Assembly: GCA_973895155.1 (NCBI GenBank)
Contig: OZ316899.1
Location: 7,564,001 to 7,628,000, forward strand
Direction of reading: 5' to 3'
DNA: 64,000 nt
Origin: Marsupella aquatica
Lineage: Eukaryota; Marchantiophyta
A program made the position numbers and the translations under genes. This document shows positions 32,858 to 45,306 of this stretch, piece by piece. The stretch's first letter is position 1. Every line of letters starts with the position of its first letter. The notes under the pieces are model-generated. The model ran no database searches, was not told the DNA's origin, and was given only the letters and a program-made list of their open reading frames with translations.

Positions 32858-33219
32858 TGAAATCCGTGAAAGACATACTGTCATAAAACACGTAAGAACA
32901 CACACAGTCAAGCCAAACCCACTCCGCAATGGAGAATCTAGGTTGAAGCTAACGGGACACCATAGCCAAGGAGCTCCACTCACTACCAAGGCTCTCCCAA
33001 TGCCAAAGGCTCAACTCAAAGAACTAACCGTCCATTGAGCCTCTCCACACTATACCCTCCAACCCTAAGGGCGGGTCCTACTAGAGGAGTCACCCTCAAC
33101 AGCACCCCCTCTAACCCTCTACCATGGAACCAGACTCCTAACTAGGCACTATGGCCCATCTAAGGTATGGACTCCGCTAGCACACTACATAGTCTAGCAG
33201 GCTACGTATGGTCATGACA
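32858..33219 (-). repeat. LTR-like repeat (5' LTR of the minus-strand element)
   Basis: It matches 23454-23821 at about 97%, with exact TG and CA limits (TGAAATCCGTG to GGTCATGACA on the plus strand). The bases beyond it (TCTTCC) do not match the bases before the other copy. Confidence 0.75.
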
Positions 33220-33423
33220 TCTTCCTTTGGACTTCTTCCCCTTCGCACTCTGATACTGAAGCAAATGCATTTGATGTTCTGAGATTTCTGGATCGGATTT
33301 CAATCGGATGGGAACACCATCAGGGCCAACCCATGTGCATTAGCTACTTGGACAATGACAGTAAATATAAAAACAGGACAAGGAGCAACAACCTTTTGGC
33401 AATGGTATACCCAACTCCAAATA

Positions 33424-34754
33424 TCAATAGCACTTAAAGTATCTCTTCTTCGTGGAAAGGAATTCTGTAATCATAAGAAACAAAAGTATAGATGGGAAGA
33501 AAGGGCAGTCCACTTCCCGCTGAACAACTGGTGGCACAGGATCCATCATAACAGCAAAAGGATAAGCCAATTCCTGAATAGCTTGGGTGAATTCAAAATT
33601 CATCTCAACAAGGTTTTGTTTCTTCAAATCAAGGGAACCTGGAGCTATAACTCCAACTGGTTCAGCAAATACACATTGTGGCATCCTCTGTACTTTTGTT
33701 GAAGTTGAATCTGGTACTGCAGGGCTCTTCTCTTCAATTGTAGTCCAAGCAACTGTAAATGAGGAAGAAGGATCTACTTGAGCGTTTGTTGTGGTGGCCT
33801 CATCATCAGCAACAGGTTTGAGTGGAGAATTGAATGGTGTCTCCTCTAGTGAATCAGCATCATCATGAGAAACTTCAATTGAAATTGGAGAAGCAGGTAG
33901 GGTATCTGCAATTAACTCCATCACTTCGTCAATAATCCCTTCCTTCTCACAACCGAGCAATTACATCAGCTGAGCAATAAGTGGAAACTCTAATGCGTGA
34001 TCAGCATCCGGAGGTGTAGTAGATGTCTCTAACAGGGGATGAAACTGGTGACATGGGTGGGGGTGATAGTGAGGATTCCCCTCTGAACGGTAAAAACTCT
34101 AAATGTAGCGTTCTCTCCTCATCTGCTGTAAAGCAATTAGTGTGATGATAAATGCAGGCCAAGTGTGGTGCAATATTAAGTGCATAAATCAAAGTGGACT
34201 TTGCTTTCTAATCTCACAACTACATCATGGGAAATCTGAGCCCAATTAATCAGAGTGGCCAGTGTCAAGGAAATCCTGGTCCTAGCTTCAAGATTCAAAA
34301 TAGGAATGAGGAAAGCTAACAACGGTTTCAAATGTTAAGTCTCCAAACAATGCTCAACTCTCCATCCATTCCTGGTGACCCACTCTTCTCTTTGAGAATA
34401 AGATTCAACTTCACTTCTCAATTCTCCATTGGGATCACACAATCCTTCACCTTCGGCTGGTATCTTATACACTTCAGCATTCAACGATTTAGTCCACTTC
34501 ACAGGCCTAGCTCTGTTCTTTGATCTTACAGCCGGTTATTTGCTTATCAAATCCGTGAATAAACTAGACTCAATTACATGCCAAGGAAAATCCAATAGAG
34601 ATTGCAAACCCATCAATGCCAAATTCTCTTGTGGATTCTCCTTCATCTCTGGAACTTCAGGAATTTCTACAAGCACCGGTCTAGACTTTGGCATTTGAAA
34701 TGGTGTTGCGCCTTTCGTATTCTCTCTTGCTCTGCGGCCCTTCATGCGCGCCAT
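33424..34754 (-). pseudogene. Unrecognised degenerate reading frame
   Basis: From 34754 a frame opens with a basic start (MARMKGRRARENTKG) and reads coherent protein for about 190 codons with only three stops (VLVEIPEVPEMKENPQE, RPVKWTKSLNAEVYKIPA, LINWAQISHDVVVRLESK). It then shifts frame near 34180 and again before an acidic 178-residue ORF at 33424-33960. The style suggests a retroelement gag-like or accessory protein. I cannot name a family. Confidence 0.4.
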
Positions 34755-36290
34755 CGCTGCTGAAATAGAAATGGAAATTCACAGTGTGCGCCTCGGCAAT
34801 CCAAGTACAAGTAGTGCCCTTTGTAACTGTGTAGTGTCTGACAGCAAGCCTCCGTCTCTTGCTTTTCAATCTTTTCAGCCGACTTGTGAACAATGAATAG
34901 CTCCTCTCAATAAGATTTAGGGTTAGTCATAGCGCTCTGTGGGTTACCTAGGAGTGTCAATCACACTGATAATTCCTCTGGTAATCTACTCAAGGCATTC
35001 TTTGTAAATGAGTGGCGTCCTCCCAAACAGCTAGACTAAAATACTAAGAACATTTTTTGTAAATGCTTAAAGTCCATAGTAAACTTGTTTACTTAATTTT
35101 TTAAGACTGTTTTTACACTAAAGAGCTACTCTAAGCATTAATGAACTTCAAAAAACAAACAAAAACATGACTATAATTTTGACATCTTGTATATCTACTC
35201 TATTACCCCTCATTCTGGGAGCTCCTCATTCAGAAATGAGGTGGATCCCTGTCCTCATTCTGGGAACACTTCCTTTGGCAATTGGTTCATTGCATAAATG
35301 CTACCAAGCGTTTTATTGGCAGACGAACTAATCGGAGAAATGCAGCTGGTGACACTATTCCTTTCTCTCGCAAATGATGTTGCTTGGTGGTGTAAGCAGT
35401 GTGATGCAGATGCTCATGAGGATACCATACACTGTTAGTGGCTCTGTCCAGATTCGCAAAATATTTGGCAATGGATGCTTTGGATGCCATTTTGGGAGCT
35501 CCTCTTGCTGGGAGTAATTGTGGTGCTCCTCTTAAACCACAAGTGCACCTCTAAAGAGCTACAGTTACCCTTTGCTCTCATTGTAAAATGCACAGGTTCA
35601 GGAATTGGCTTTGAGCTCCACCACAAAAAGTGATGAGTGCAACAACTTTTTGTGGCAAGTGCTCCACAAAAGGTGAAGACTGTTCCACCTTTTATGGTGA
35701 GTAGTGATGTAAGGAATGAGGCTTTTATGGGGGGAGTTTTCTGCAATGGGCAGGAGCATAAGGGAGCAATGTTGCATGGAGGTAGAAGGCCCATGGGTCA
35801 CAAACTCCTTTTCTTTAAGCTCTGGCATATTGCCCAAGGTATTACCAACTGGCACTTTGGAGAAGGATGAGGTGAGTACTTGAGGGTATTCAGATTCAGA
35901 TCTGGTATGAACTTAGGATGAATATGAAGGTTGCCTGCAAGAAAGGGGGTTGGATGGTTTGGTTTTGGAAGAATCGACACAATTGGTTAGATCTTTCATG
36001 GGTTGGATTGCATCGAGGAATGGACACAATTGGTTAGATCACGAGGTCTTTGGCAGCCGAATGATGGAATCATACTCTGTAGGCCTCTGAGTGACCACAC
36101 CTCATGCTGTCAACAGGTCTATACCTGCCAATCTTTTGCAATACGTGAACAGAACCTTTACTGTTGCATACCAACATTTAGGTTCTATAGAAATTCAATG
36201 CCTTTCGACGTTGTCCAATATTAAGAAACGGCGTGCCTTCGACTGAACACTCACACTGTCACCATCTTAAGTCTGGATCATTTTTAACCC
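34755..36290. other. Stretch without assignable genes
   Basis: There are short open frames only. The minus strand at 35290-35640 reads loosely like a degenerate DNA-binding domain (FYNESKGNCSSLEVHLWFKR), but there are too few conserved positions to name it. CCTCATTCTGGGA occurs twice (about 35209 and 35253). No terminal repeats found. Confidence 0.4.
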
Positions 36291-36762
36291 CAGATTTATT
36301 CTTTACGGTGTTAGGTCAATCACTAACCCTTTCCACTGCCTTCCAACAGAACCCACCCATGAGATAGGACTTTCTTCTCATTGCCAATTCTTTCATCTCA
36401 TTCTGGGAGAGAACGTTTTCAAATGTTGCATGGCCTCTGGCAAAGCGGCTGCATATCTGGCAGGCCAGCCCCTCTGGCGCAATGTGCGGGGATACCAACC
36501 CTTCTGAGGGGTAGAAAAAATTCAGTTCTATTCAATCTTCAATCAAACACATGTTTCAGTCTTGACAACCACAACTCCCGTTTCACTCATACTGTTTTGA
36601 GCAATTTTGGTACTTTGGACAGACTTTCAGCTGTCAGAGTATCTTAAGAGTGTCCCCACTCAACATTAAGAGTGATACATAGCAAGTGAGAGCATGTAAA
36701 ATAATCTACCTACAGGTGAGATGAGACCTTGACTAAGGTAACATAGATGCCTGCCGCAGCAA
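36291..36762 (-). terminator. Probable 3' UTR and poly(A) signal of the PP2C gene
   Basis: This lies downstream of the PP2C stop at 36763. AATAAA is present on the minus strand at about 36295-36300. Actual cleavage sites cannot be told from sequence alone. Confidence 0.35.
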
Positions 36763-39087
36763 CTACCTTTTAGGAACAGTCATTAAATCAACTACCACAA
36801 CGCTAATATTGTCACTACTCCCACGAGCTAATGCAAGTTTAGTTAGAAGAGCAGCAGCTACAGCTGCTGGAGACTCTTCTATTTCTTCATTACTAGGAGA
36901 CTCATTAAGATTTGCAGAGATGTTACTGCGGCGATGACCAGCTAGACATTTACGTGCTATATCACAAACGACTTCATTAGACAGCACATCCCATAAACCA
37001 TCACTCGCCAGTATCAGGCATTCATCCTCCACCGTGCGCTGAGTGCAAGTTACCTCAGGTTCAGCTATGACAAAGGGTTTCAAGTACCGATCACCTGCAC
37101 AGAAGGAAATTAACCAGAACATGAGATGACGAGAAGGAATTTGACTTGCAAAATGATACTGGTATCCTGATCTTCCTATCCATATTGCCATTTTAATTGC
37201 TTTCTGACATATCTTCCAGCAGAGTGAAAACATGTAACATCTGCACAAGGGTTGTGCGTACTGTTTACCATTCTTTCCCACAAATAAAGCACAATGCGGC
37301 CAGATTTTAGTCCTCAAAGGTCTCGACTCATACCAATAGCTCTTGACATCGCAAGAACACCAAGCACTCGATAACCATTCCAAAATATGACGCGGCCACC
37401 GGCAGCCTCTACTCGAGCCATTTCATCTTCTCGATCAGGCTGCAGCAAGTAGTATTGACCACCTCAAGTTAAATGTGACCTATGCCTCTACTTGACGAAG
37501 CAAAGACTCTGGAGTTACCAAATCTGAAGTAACCTCGTGTCATAAGCTCCCAGACTAGCCAACAGCAACAGAATATAATTTCTTGGATAATTCCTCATCC
37601 AGGCACCAATGTATAAGTATCATTTACCTTGTGATCCTGAGAGAGAGCTATTGCATGACCTCCACGAGATAGCACAGCACGAGAATCCCCACAATTCGCA
37701 ATGATCAACTGGCATGAGCTCACAACAGCCACCACAGCAGTGGAGCCTACTGTTTCGGGAGCAATAGGGTCTGTACAACATTTAGCACTTCCTTCTGGTT
37801 TGCCACATTGCCCTCCTCGCCAACAGACACCTCCAACTTCAGCGTCCATCCTCAAGAAACAGGTCAACATTGCTTTCTTCCACTTAAGATCCCAACTGTC
37901 AAAACCTGAGGGAGTGCTTGCGTTTTTTGTTACCGCAGTCATCTCCTCTGCTAACATGTGATGCAGCCGATCTGCACAATATAAAGCTGCCTGTACAAAT
38001 GCAAAGAAGTAACGTTTGATCATATGCCAGGTGTTCAGTCCGATACTAATTTGATACAATGCTGTAACACCTATCCCTCATGGTTATTATCGCAGAATTC
38101 AACACCTGGCCTGACAGGAATCAAACAACTGACCTGAGAACCTCCATGCCCGTCGTAGACTCCAAAAAAGTGAAAATAACTGAAGCAAGGGATTCTGCAG
38201 TTACATTGGGCTGTGTCACAGGGAAGTAACAGAAACGAAGGAACGGAAGCAACAGCATCTTCCATCTCTCGCCGCCGCCCACACACCGAAACCGACCCAT
38301 GCGGTGGACATTGTTCATCGGCAGCAAAATCCAGGCTAGCACTGGAGCTTGATCCTGAGAACTTCACACTTGAATGACATTGATCGACTCTGGCTTGTGA
38401 CCCTTGCCGATTAAGAGGTTGACCCTCAACTTGGTGACTGTCAATAGTAACTTCCTCCTGCACTGAGCTCTCGGTAGCACTTTGAACCGTCTGAGTAGCA
38501 TCTGCTGTCCAGGTAACAGATGATCCCCCTTCTACCTCATTGCTCTCAAGACTCGTACTGGTGCTGTCACTACTAATACTACTACTGCCGCTGCTTGTAC
38601 TGCCACTTCCGCTGCTTCCGCTTTCATCTTCTCCACTGCTGCTGTTCTGCACGCTGTTGGCCGTCGAAGGCCTTTCCCAGTTCGAAGATGGAGCTGCACC
38701 ATTATGTCTTGTCATGATCTCGCCACCTTCATATTTCAGAGGACGCCGCGGATGACTGTCACGCCTGCTCTCATCGTTGTCTACAGGATGCCGTAAGACA
38801 AAGTCATTCTCAGATTTACACAGAGGACTCAGTTTCCGCTCATTGCAAGACATGCAAGACTGGTCGTTTACAGACCGTGAGCGCTTGTTTACGGGCTCCA
38901 AAAAAGCACCCGAGTTAGCTATCAGCTTGAAACGTCTGATTTCCATCCTCCGGCGCCGTGCTGCAATAGCACCACCCTCAGATGGGAACGATTCGTCTAC
39001 GAAAGAATATGCGCTTCCGTACAGATCAGCTGCAGCTAATGTCTCCATTTCCTCCCGAACTATTATCACCTGCCAGGCCGAGAGCAT
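36763..39087 (-). CDS. Clade A-type protein phosphatase 2C (ABI1/HAB1-like), four exons
   Basis: This Ser/Thr phosphatase most likely restrains SnRK2 kinases in ABA signalling. Predicted exons: 38134-39087, 37628-37990, 37334-37439 and 36763-37094. All introns have GT/AG ends and consistent phase, giving 584 residues. The N-terminal ~240 residues are basic, then Ser-rich. The PP2C domain shows [29 protein letters not shown] (metal site), [76 protein letters not shown] and [13 protein letters not shown]. The Trp in FWNGYRV is the residue that contacts the ABA-bound receptor in ABI1/HAB1. An in-frame TAG lies upstream of the chosen ATG. The second Met, 14 codons in, is also possible. No coding lesion was seen. 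Confidence 0.93.
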
Positions 39088-40910
39088 ATCTGCAGTAGTG
39101 GAACTCTAGTTGAGATAACTTCTGCTCAGACATACGATAATTCTTGGCATCATCACTTCAACGGCATACTCTTACATGGACACACGAAAACTTCCACTGG
39201 GCTACCTTTCTGCCATACACCACTTTCTCTGTACTAGCCAGCACGGAGGAGCTCGAAGTTATACAAGATGCGAATAACTGCTATGGCAGAACAACAGAAA
39301 TCATAGGCTAGAGATGCACTACAGTGCCGTGACTTTCGCATGGGGTCCACTCACGCATATGCTCAGATAGCTGAAACCTACGGTCGTCAGCATTCAACCA
39401 CAGCTATCCGAACACCACTCCGGTAACATGACAACAGGGACTAACAACGAATTGTGATCAGCCACAATTCGAAAAGGCTATCACGAACAGGCTGAGAACT
39501 GACGATAACATCTCATATGTGGAGGCAAGCTTCACATCAAGAAACTAGAGAACGGCATGCTAACCGACGCACCAACATCATCAGGCGGGAACGTCGCAGG
39601 ATCTTTTACACGATAACTTTATCTGGATTTCACGGAAAAGCATAACAAGACATGAACTAGACCGCCCACTAGCAATGCTATCAATAAGGAAAAAGGCATG
39701 GCCAGAGTTCCATACAAACCTTAAAATGATCGACCACGGGCTACACTTTTGCAGCCGATCGACACTTTTTTGAACGGGGGTCAGTAACATCAAGCTTCAC
39801 TTTAACGCTTCCTCCCTCAATCCTTCCTCCAACATCCAATACTCCTACATGAGGAGATCGTCATCTGTTCACTCAAACCACACATCGGCACCTGAGGTCG
39901 TGAGGCGTAGTGTTTCTGTTAAGGACAGAAATCTTCAAGGGGAATGACGACATGAAGGAACACCAAGGCTCACAGCAAGAACGTCCCCCTTGCTCTAGGT
40001 CCAAACGAAATCTCCAGAGAACCTTATACGAAACTCAGGGAGAAGAAACGAGCTTTCCACTGTATGCATATCTCACCTTGCATGACTATGCAGTACTTAG
40101 GACGACCATACCGCCAGAACAGTGAAGTAATCTCCTCTTGCAGTCTACAAGACAAGTACAAAACTGAGTAAGAAGGCCCAATTGTCGAAGATACGTATCC
40201 AGATTCAGCTTTCGGAACGAGAAGAGGTCGGAGTGGAGCCCTAGACGTTACCCCAGTAAGAACTTTCAAAGAACTTCGTGAACCTGATCAAGAAATTTAG
40301 ACTAACACTGGCCCTTTGCCCTTGGCTTCAGTTCTTCCACTATCGATGGAATCGCGAATCAGGTTACACCGATGGGTCTCTGGTGGCAACAGCTACGACC
40401 TAGATTCTGAAACCCGAAAGCAAACCTCGGTTAGATCGACGGGTGGCACACTAGCTGTGTCACAGACGGCACGTCTGGCTAGCAAGATTCAGCGGAGAAG
40501 TCTCTATGCAAAAAATCCATTGTGAGTTGCAAACGTAAATGCTTTACCACAGGGTTGCCCCAGGTCGTCCACACGTATCTGATAAGTAAACCACAATCCA
40601 AACAACGGAAATGATCCACCCTCTTCCTCCAGCTGCTGAAATTGCCCCTATGCATACGTGACCTGCGGTATCCCGTCCGAGAGAACGAACGAAACACGAC
40701 CGAGAACGAAGGAAGTATCTTACCCGACTCACGTTATCTGCCGCTCTCTTCATATAACCTCTTCCAAGTAGAGAACACAACACAACCTCCCACCCACAGG
40801 ATAGAAGCAACAATGACGGGTGACTATGACTCCGGAAAATTTACAGCCGCCGTGGAGAGTAGGTTAAAAAACATTTTCATTTCACATATCGGACGTGAAC
40901 ACGTGTGAAA
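39088..40910 (-). promoter_or_regulatory. PP2C leader and promoter with ABRE-like sites
   Basis: No protein coding seen. On the minus strand a TATA-like TTATATG lies at 40751-40757. About 140 bp further upstream are ACGTG at 40893-40897 and ACACGTGT at 40899-40906, the G-box/ABRE core bound by ABA-responsive bZIP factors. If this TATA is used, the leader is about 1.6 kb and probably spliced; CTACTGCAG just before the ATG looks like an acceptor. ABA-induced feedback on clade A PP2C genes is well known; here it is inferred. Confidence 0.5.
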
Positions 40911-41150
40911 CCTTACATAACCAGCCACTCGGAACTAAGTCACCATTATTATTATGAGAAATAACGAGTCTTACACTAGTGGGTTTGAGTAGGGCCAGAG
41001 AAGCACATATGTGCCAGGGGTGCACATTTTGTATCAATAGTCAGGAAAACAGTTAATTAAATCCAATGACTCTGGATCTTTCACACTCAGGAATTTTTTT
41101 GCATTATGACAAAGGACTAAAATGACAAGATACCTTATCATAGTTGTAGA
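40911..41150. other. Spacer between PP2C promoter and Helitron
   Basis: AT-rich, no coding or repeat seen. It ends with the A at 41150 (T on the Helitron strand), the expected host base after a Helitron CTAG terminus. Confidence 0.5.
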
Positions 41151-41179
41151 CTAGCTCCATTTTCGTGCATTGCACGAAA
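41151..41179 (-). other. Helitron 3' end: hairpin and CTAG
   Basis: The minus strand reads TTTCGTGC, loop AAT, GCACGAAA (41161-41179), then ATGGAG, then CTAG (41151-41154), then host T. This is the textbook CTRR terminator structure of Helitrons. Confidence 0.9.
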
Positions 41180-41189
41180 GACTTAGAAT

Positions 41190-41290
41190 GAGGACAAGAT
41201 GTCGAGGTGAGGACAAGATGTCAAGGTGAGGGCAAAATGTTGAGGTGAGGGCAAGATTTGAAGGTGAGGATAAGATTTTGAGGCGAGGCA
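41190..41290. repeat. 19-bp minisatellite next to the Helitron terminus
   Basis: About five degenerate copies of GAGGTGAGGACAAGATGTC lie head to tail, starting 11 bp inside the terminal hairpin. The copies drift in sequence (GGGCAAAATGTT, GGGCAAGATTT). Confidence 0.85.
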
Positions 41291-41407
41291 AACATGGTTG
41301 TCCATTACAAACATATAATTCAGGCAAAAACTCAAAGAGATTAATACAAAAGTGATATAATCTTTATTCATGCATGCAATAAATAACCTCATCAATCATA
41401 TATAACA

Positions 41408-43083
41408 TTTTTTGTCAACCTTGCTTGACCCTCCTCGGAATCTGAAAGTAGAACATTGTAGGAGATGTTACCCTTGAAAATTCTATATACAATTGTCCAT
41501 GACTAAATACACACTTTGAAAGTTGTAACTCTACATGTTCTAAAGTCTGACCTTGAGCCTTGTTTATGGTCATTGCATATGCCACTCGAATGGGAAATTG
41601 GACCCTACATAATTAAAAAGAAGTGATTTGTCAGATGTCAACAAAATAAGTGGGATAAATGTAAGGGTCCCTGCATGTTTCCCTACAAGAACTCGTGCCT
41701 CAATGACACAACAAATCATTGCTCTCACAATTAGCCGAGTACCATTACACAACCCCAAGAGTGATCTATATTCCTAAGTAAAATGATAGGGCATCCAACC
41801 TTTAGTACCAACTTATGAGGCGGCAGACCACTTGGCTTGAGCGTATTCAAGAATTCCGTAGGGTAGACATTCTCCCCTTTGAGTTCATCCAGACGATCAA
41901 TGCTAAAAAACTCTCTTGATTCCCCGAGAAGTACTTCTAAGATAAAGTCATTGATTTTTAGCACCTCGTCATTTGTCGGCGCTAGGATAGTTCTCTCACT
42001 TAAAAACCTATCCTCCACATTAGCAAGAGATGGGTAAATTGCATGAATCAATGATTCCACGCATCCTCCATCCACCACCATAGACTCAAGGCCAGTAATA
42101 AGATTATTTGAAGGCCATCCTTTTGGAATTTTATCATTGCCTAATTGTAGTAGCCACTCCGCAAATGTAACATTGCCAAATTTAGGAGACGCATTAATTC
42201 CTCTTGCCCGCATATTTCAATTTGCTTCAAAGTCCGTATACTACACGACCCCACAATCTCCGGACGAGTTGCCCTTGCCTTCGCTAGAAGCAATTGTCAA
42301 AAATCACCTGCAAATACAACTAGAACCCCTCCAAAGATTTGGTCATTATCTTGTATGTCGCATACAGTTCTATCCAATGCCTCCACTCCATGTCAATGGA
42401 TCATGGGATGAATCCCACAAAAGTAAAGTTGCCCTGCACAATAATTCGACAAGGTCAAATTGTTTTTGGATGGCGCATGTCGATATCAAGATTGGTTTCT
42501 ATGGTAGTTTGAATCATGAGTGCGCAGTGCGTCCTCAATCTAACAAAAGACTTGCAATATCCGAGGAAGCCACGGCCAATGCAATGTCCCCATTTGCACG
42601 GACTCTCCAAAGTAGAACATTCTCCAAAAATGTTTTGCCCGTCCCCCCTGGTCCATCAATAAAGAATGTCACTTCATCTTGAGCCCTCACTGTTGCAAGT
42701 TGTTGTAGAAGTACATTCATTGGATAACATGGCTCCTCTCTTATCAACCGATTTCTATTTTCTTCCTCTTGGAAAAACTCCATTACCTGGTTCCAAAAGA
42801 CCAAACTCCAACAATGTTTACCGACACTATTCAAAGCCTCATCCATCAAATGTAGAGCAAAGCTTTGTTGCTACTGCTCTGTTGAATCTAAGAAGCCCAT
42901 GGATTGCAAACAATACCTACAATCATCACTCAAATTGGATGCATGTTGTATCCATAGGTCGTACTGTTTGGCAACACCTCCAAACAACAATATTGTAATA
43001 GATAGTTGCCAAATTTGCGCACCGGTTTGCATGCTTACCGCTTCTTGAAGGCATCTATCCCACTCCTCATCATTCTCATACAA
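41408..43083 (-). pseudogene. Helitron Pif1-like helicase domain
   Basis: Walker A is intact at 42640-42700 (FFIDGPGGTGKTFLENVL). Motif II (WDESPMIH) and motif III (GGVLVVFAGDF, then a stop where GDFRQ is expected, then QLLL) lie at about 42310-42440. The region RTILAPTNDEVLKINDFI, PIILLRNIDHSWG and GLCNGTRLIVRAM leads to motifs [23 protein letters not shown] and [15 protein letters not shown]. The normal end is RRVKQG plus stop at about 41408. Several frameshifts disable it. It would unwind DNA during rolling-circle transposition. Confidence 0.9.
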
Positions 43084-44837
43084 ACCCTGTGCAAAAGCTG
43101 CAGCCTAAAAGGTTGGGTATACAGTTCCCTCAAAAGTGCAAAGGTCAATGCACGATGTTGCACCTTTGATGTGAGAAAGAAGGGCCCTCAAGTAGTATTG
43201 TTCACCCGCGACTGGTGGCACAAAATACATCCTGCCAATGCTAAACCCTCTTCTTTGTGGGTTCCATGCATGGGAGGATGCATCCCATACAAACTCATGG
43301 GGGAAGTTGTTGTACAGAAGTTGTGTTGCAATGCACTAGCTCTGAACCACCTTGTGAGGGTCGTGTCCCTATGAGATTCTCGTTGGACCACATCACTAAT
43401 GTCATTGAACATTATAGATTGTTCTCCCTCACAATGCACTTGCAGCCATTACACCAAAGTAGTACTCTCAAACATTTCAAACTGGTTAATATGCCATACT
43501 CCTTTAGCAACAGACACATATCTGGCATCTAAATGCTCCTTTACTTCATCTTGTTGCTCCACCTCCACCGTTGCTTTATTGTGCCCTTTATACCATTACT
43601 TATATAAATACTTGATTGCTTTAATGGAGCAACAAATCTACACATTGATATGGGCATTAAATCTCATGCTCATATATGGACTATGAGGAACAACCCACCT
43701 ATTGTCAAACTTAAACCTGCTCCGGTCTTTCAGGAAATTGCAGCCATCATCCCGACGTCCCGCCCAACATTGGTACATGGGATACCCATCATCTCCAAAA
43801 ACTGTTATGGTTGAGATTGATCTTGGGTAACCCTTGCTACATTGTCCGTCAACCATGCAAGGTGAGTTTGGATACCCACAACTGCAAGGATCATGTACCA
43901 TGGACTTCATAATAGTCTGATATAATTGGGGATAAACTTGCCCGTCTAATATCTCTACTGAAACCAATTGGTCAACCAACTTTGGGGTGCGGTGCTTATA
44001 TCATTCCACCAATATTATCAAAATGTGGGCATGCGACAGACTCCTCTTCTGAAATTTGATGACATACATAGAGGCAACACGTCTACCTAATGCCCCTGCC
44101 CAAATATTTGCCAATAAGGCCTTCAACTTAAGTTTAAACACTCTCACAACAATGTCATCGCGGTCGGCCGGTGTCTGGTAGGGGTAGCACTCCACTCTGA
44201 TTTCAGGCCATTCAAGATTGCACGTAAAAGTTGTGAAAAGGTTAAGAGGCCCGTACGTTCAAACAATAGCCATGGCATTATGATAGGCCTACATCATATG
44301 TCGTGCACTACCCCCATGTGTGGACGGTAAAATATAGGTCCTATCCACATTGCTTGCTCATGCATCCCCCTCTTGGACTACATCCTGTAGCCCTTGACAC
44401 AACTAAGTCCGAAGCTTTTTTTGATTGTTTTGAATACATGTGAGGCATGTCTGATCAATACACGTATATGCGTCAACAATAAATTGCTTCAGCAAGTGTC
44501 CACTGCAAAGCAACCAATCATCTTCCTGCCTTGCATGTAACAGATACGCATAGTATTGAAGTTGGGTCACCTTCTTAGAACAATTTTGTCCACCCCTCGC
44601 TCCTGGTTCAATAGCCACAATGACCCCATGTTGGAATTTGTGGCCTGCCAATGGGATGTCATAAGACCACCCGTGCAGCTCGTGAGGGAAGAGTAAAACA
44701 TAATGGAGGGGAGCATAGGACCTATGCCACTCATAAATCTGTTGCAGCCCACAATTACTCTTCCTTGGGATTATATCCCTCCCACATGTTTCAATATCCT
44801 CATCTCCAACCATTATCATGCCAATTTCATCTGCCAT
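43084..44837 (-). pseudogene. Helitron Rep (HUH) domain and inter-domain region
   Basis: The N-terminal Rep part reads YYAYLLHARQEDDWLLCSGH and LLKQFIVDAYTCIDQTCLTC (44403-44600). The two-His motif is FQKRSLSHAHILI (about 44020-44064), with HAH as the HUH core. A conserved Cys-rich stretch follows (VHDPCSCGYPNSPCMVDGQC). The catalytic-Tyr region is KAIKYLYK...YKGHNKATVEV at about 43584-43625. Beyond it are YVSVAKGVWHINQFEM and HCEGEQSIMFNDISDVVQ, the usual bridge to the helicase. Frameshifts and stops occur between blocks. The domain nicks and joins single-stranded DNA. Confidence 0.88.
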
Positions 44838-45306
44838 TGGCTTATTGTAGCGCCTAGGGTTGGTGTCCCACTCCGCTATATCTCTTGCATCTCAGTGCCG
44901 TCAATGCGGCTCCCCACATTTTTAAAAACCCTTACATATGGATTGTACGTGTGGAGCATCTCTTGCAAGGAAGCCAACATCGCTTGATCCAACCGTGGCA
45001 TCCTATTCATCTTGGAACCCAAGAAAAAACCATAAGACAAAGCTTAATGTTGCATCATGTAATATCAAAGGAATTACATTTCAAGAAAGTTGTGCAAGAC
45101 TTAGTGAATTACCTGTTCCCCAACTCATTCCTTGTGTCATGAATATAGAGTTGAGCAAACTTGGGCCCCGCTCCATTAGGCGGTAAGAGGCTACTAGCAC
45201 AATGATAGAATGCTCATTGGATACAACAGGAGTATGGGCCATGATTGCCATCCCTATTGTCAAATTTCACATCTAGAGACGTAAATGCTAGTGCGTTGTT
45301 GTACCC

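Larger units (their letters stand above)
23454..33219 (-). mobile_element. Ty3/gypsy element encoding a DNA methyltransferase and a PHD finger
   Basis: The minus-strand polyprotein order is Gag (two zinc knuckles), protease, cytosine-5 DNA methyltransferase domain, RT, RNase H, integrase (HHCC, DDE), PHD finger. It lies between two 362-368-bp direct repeats with TG/CA ends (23454-23821, 32858-33219) that are about 97% alike. Few lesions are seen: about five frameshifts and four or five stops over 7 kb. Flanking bases (GCAAC, TCTTC) do not form a duplication. Host methyltransferase domains captured by retrotransposons have been reported in some algae and dinoflagellates. This copy fits that theme. 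Confidence 0.85.

Noticed and set aside
35287-35794. Possible hAT or BED-type finger
   Set aside because: Only a loose resemblance; the required Cys/His spacing cannot be seen without assuming several frameshifts.
38540-38755. Leu-rich plus-strand frame
   Set aside because: Antisense of the Ser-rich N-terminal region of the PP2C.
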